Below are positions 63,486 through 64,000 of a stretch of DNA of 64,000 nucleotides, in pieces. A program made the position numbers and the translations under genes. The notes beneath the pieces were generated by a model, which had not been told where the DNA came from, did not search any database, and saw only the letters and a list, made by a program, of their open reading frames with translations. Source of the DNA: Clostridia bacterium. GTDB lineage: Bacteria; Bacillota; Clostridia; CAKSNL01; HGM11501. The stretch lies in the NCBI GenBank assembly GCA_017411325.1, contig JAFQQJ010000039.1, positions 62,001 to 126,000 on the forward strand, given 5' to 3'. The first letter of the stretch is position 1. Each line of letters begins with the position of its first letter.

Positions 63486-64000
63486 TTGTACGTTGGCGGA
63501 CTTGATTTGGGAACAACGGGCTGTAAAATTGTAATTTACGATGATAAAGGGAATTACATAGATAAGTTTTACAGAGAATATAACGTATCGAGACACGGCG
63601 GAATGCACGAGCTTGATATGGGAAATATATGGGAATCCGTGGTTGAAATATTAAAAGAGGCATCGAAGTATGCGCCTATTGCATCCATCGGTGTCACAAG
63701 CTTCGGCGAAACCTTTGCCGTGCTTGACGAAAATGATGAAATTATAGCGCCCTCCATGCTTTACACAGATCCCAGAGGAAGCGAAGAGTGTGAGGAACTT
63801 ATAAAGGCGCTCGGCAAGGATAAAATTTCCGTTAAGGTTGGCTGTATGCCTCATCCTATGTATTCGCTTCCAAAGCTTATGTGGCTTAAAAAGCATATGG
63901 GCGATGTATATAAAAAGGCAAAGAGGGTTCTTCTTGCGGAAGATTTCATCGTTTATAAGCTTACCGGTGTTGCGCAGATTGACTATTCTCTTGCGGCAAG
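63486..64000 (+). CDS. FGGY-family carbohydrate kinase, 5' part only
   Basis: Open from a TTG at 63486 (ggaggtgg 8 bases upstream) to the window end, about 171 codons. It begins LYVGGLDLGTTGCKIVIYDD, the phosphate-1 ATP motif of FGGY kinases, followed by IASIGVTSFGETFAVLDEND, PSMLYTDPRGSEE and LLAEDFIVYKLTG, all standard for xylulose/fuculose/rhamnulose kinases. It would phosphorylate the ketose made by the isomerase upstream. Confidence 0.88.
   Translation, partial: MYVGGLDLGTTGCKIVIYDDKGNYIDKFYREYNVSRHGGMHELDMGNIWESVVEILKEASKYAPIASIGVTSFGETFAVLDENDEIIAPSMLYTDPRGSEECEELIKALGKDKISVKVGCMPHPMYSLPKLMWLKKHMGDVYKKAKRVLLAEDFIVYKLTGVAQIDYSLAA

Overview
The window is chromosomal DNA of a mid-GC Gram-positive bacterium, most probably class Clostridia (Bacillota). 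The grounds are a T-box leader before thrS, a PyrR-type RNA hairpin before the pyrimidine operon, a ZTP riboswitch before the purine operon, strong TTGACA-17-TATAAT promoters, purine-rich ribosome binding sites, S-layer homology (SLH) domains, a pyrB-pyrI pair, a type 1B dihydroorotate dehydrogenase (pyrK-pyrD), and many secreted proteins ending in copper-amine-oxidase-like 'stalk' domains. I saw no rRNA, tRNA, CRISPR array or prophage. Family assignments come from motif recognition, not database searches.

Region 1 (1-3240) begins with the 3' end of a glycosidase-like gene, then an AT-rich accessory pocket: three unrecognised genes (two predicted membrane proteins), a composite hairpin array, a MITE-like element, and dispersed short repeats that look like broken 3' ends of an ancestral gene family. 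Region 2 (3254-16996) is a glycan-degradation locus: a TIM-barrel glycosidase-like protein, a tandemly duplicated two-gene module (large secreted GH99/GH71-like protein followed by a multi-discoidin protein, both with C-terminal stalk domains), and a GH28-like beta-helix protein. The second copy of the module has its own strong promoter and a palindromic operator candidate.

Region 3 (17000-21700, minus strand) holds thrS, without an N-terminal TGS domain and controlled by a T-box with an ACC (Thr) specifier, and an SLH surface protein. Region 4 (21695-32152) is the UMP operon pyrC-carB-pyrK-pyrD-pyrF-pyrE-pyrB-pyrI with guaB at its end; carA and pyrR are not in the window. Region 5 (32175-44566) is the purine operon purE-purF-purM-purN-purO-AICAR transformylase-purD-purL-fhs behind a ZTP riboswitch. 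Its PurF lacks the N-terminal catalytic cysteine, and the PurH function is split between two proteins; purC, purB and purK are not here.

Region 6 (44570-55650) is mixed: a small stalk-domain protein, a large secreted Fn3/SH3 repeat protein, pgi, a small P-loop protein, thrC, a DUF1540 protein, a metallophosphoesterase behind a duplicated 46-bp repeat, and tig-clpP-clpX, where trigger factor carries an unusual Lys/Ala-rich repeat tail. Region 7 (55750-64000) returns to carbohydrate metabolism: an esterase-like hydrolase, a membrane/P-loop kinase fusion, a secreted (alpha/alpha)-barrel lyase-like protein, a MATE transporter, and a PocR-AraC regulator divergent from an L-fucose/L-arabinose isomerase-like gene and an FGGY sugar kinase cut by the window end. 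Regions 1, 2 and 7 together suggest an organism that binds and degrades complex, possibly pectin- or fucose-containing, polysaccharides.
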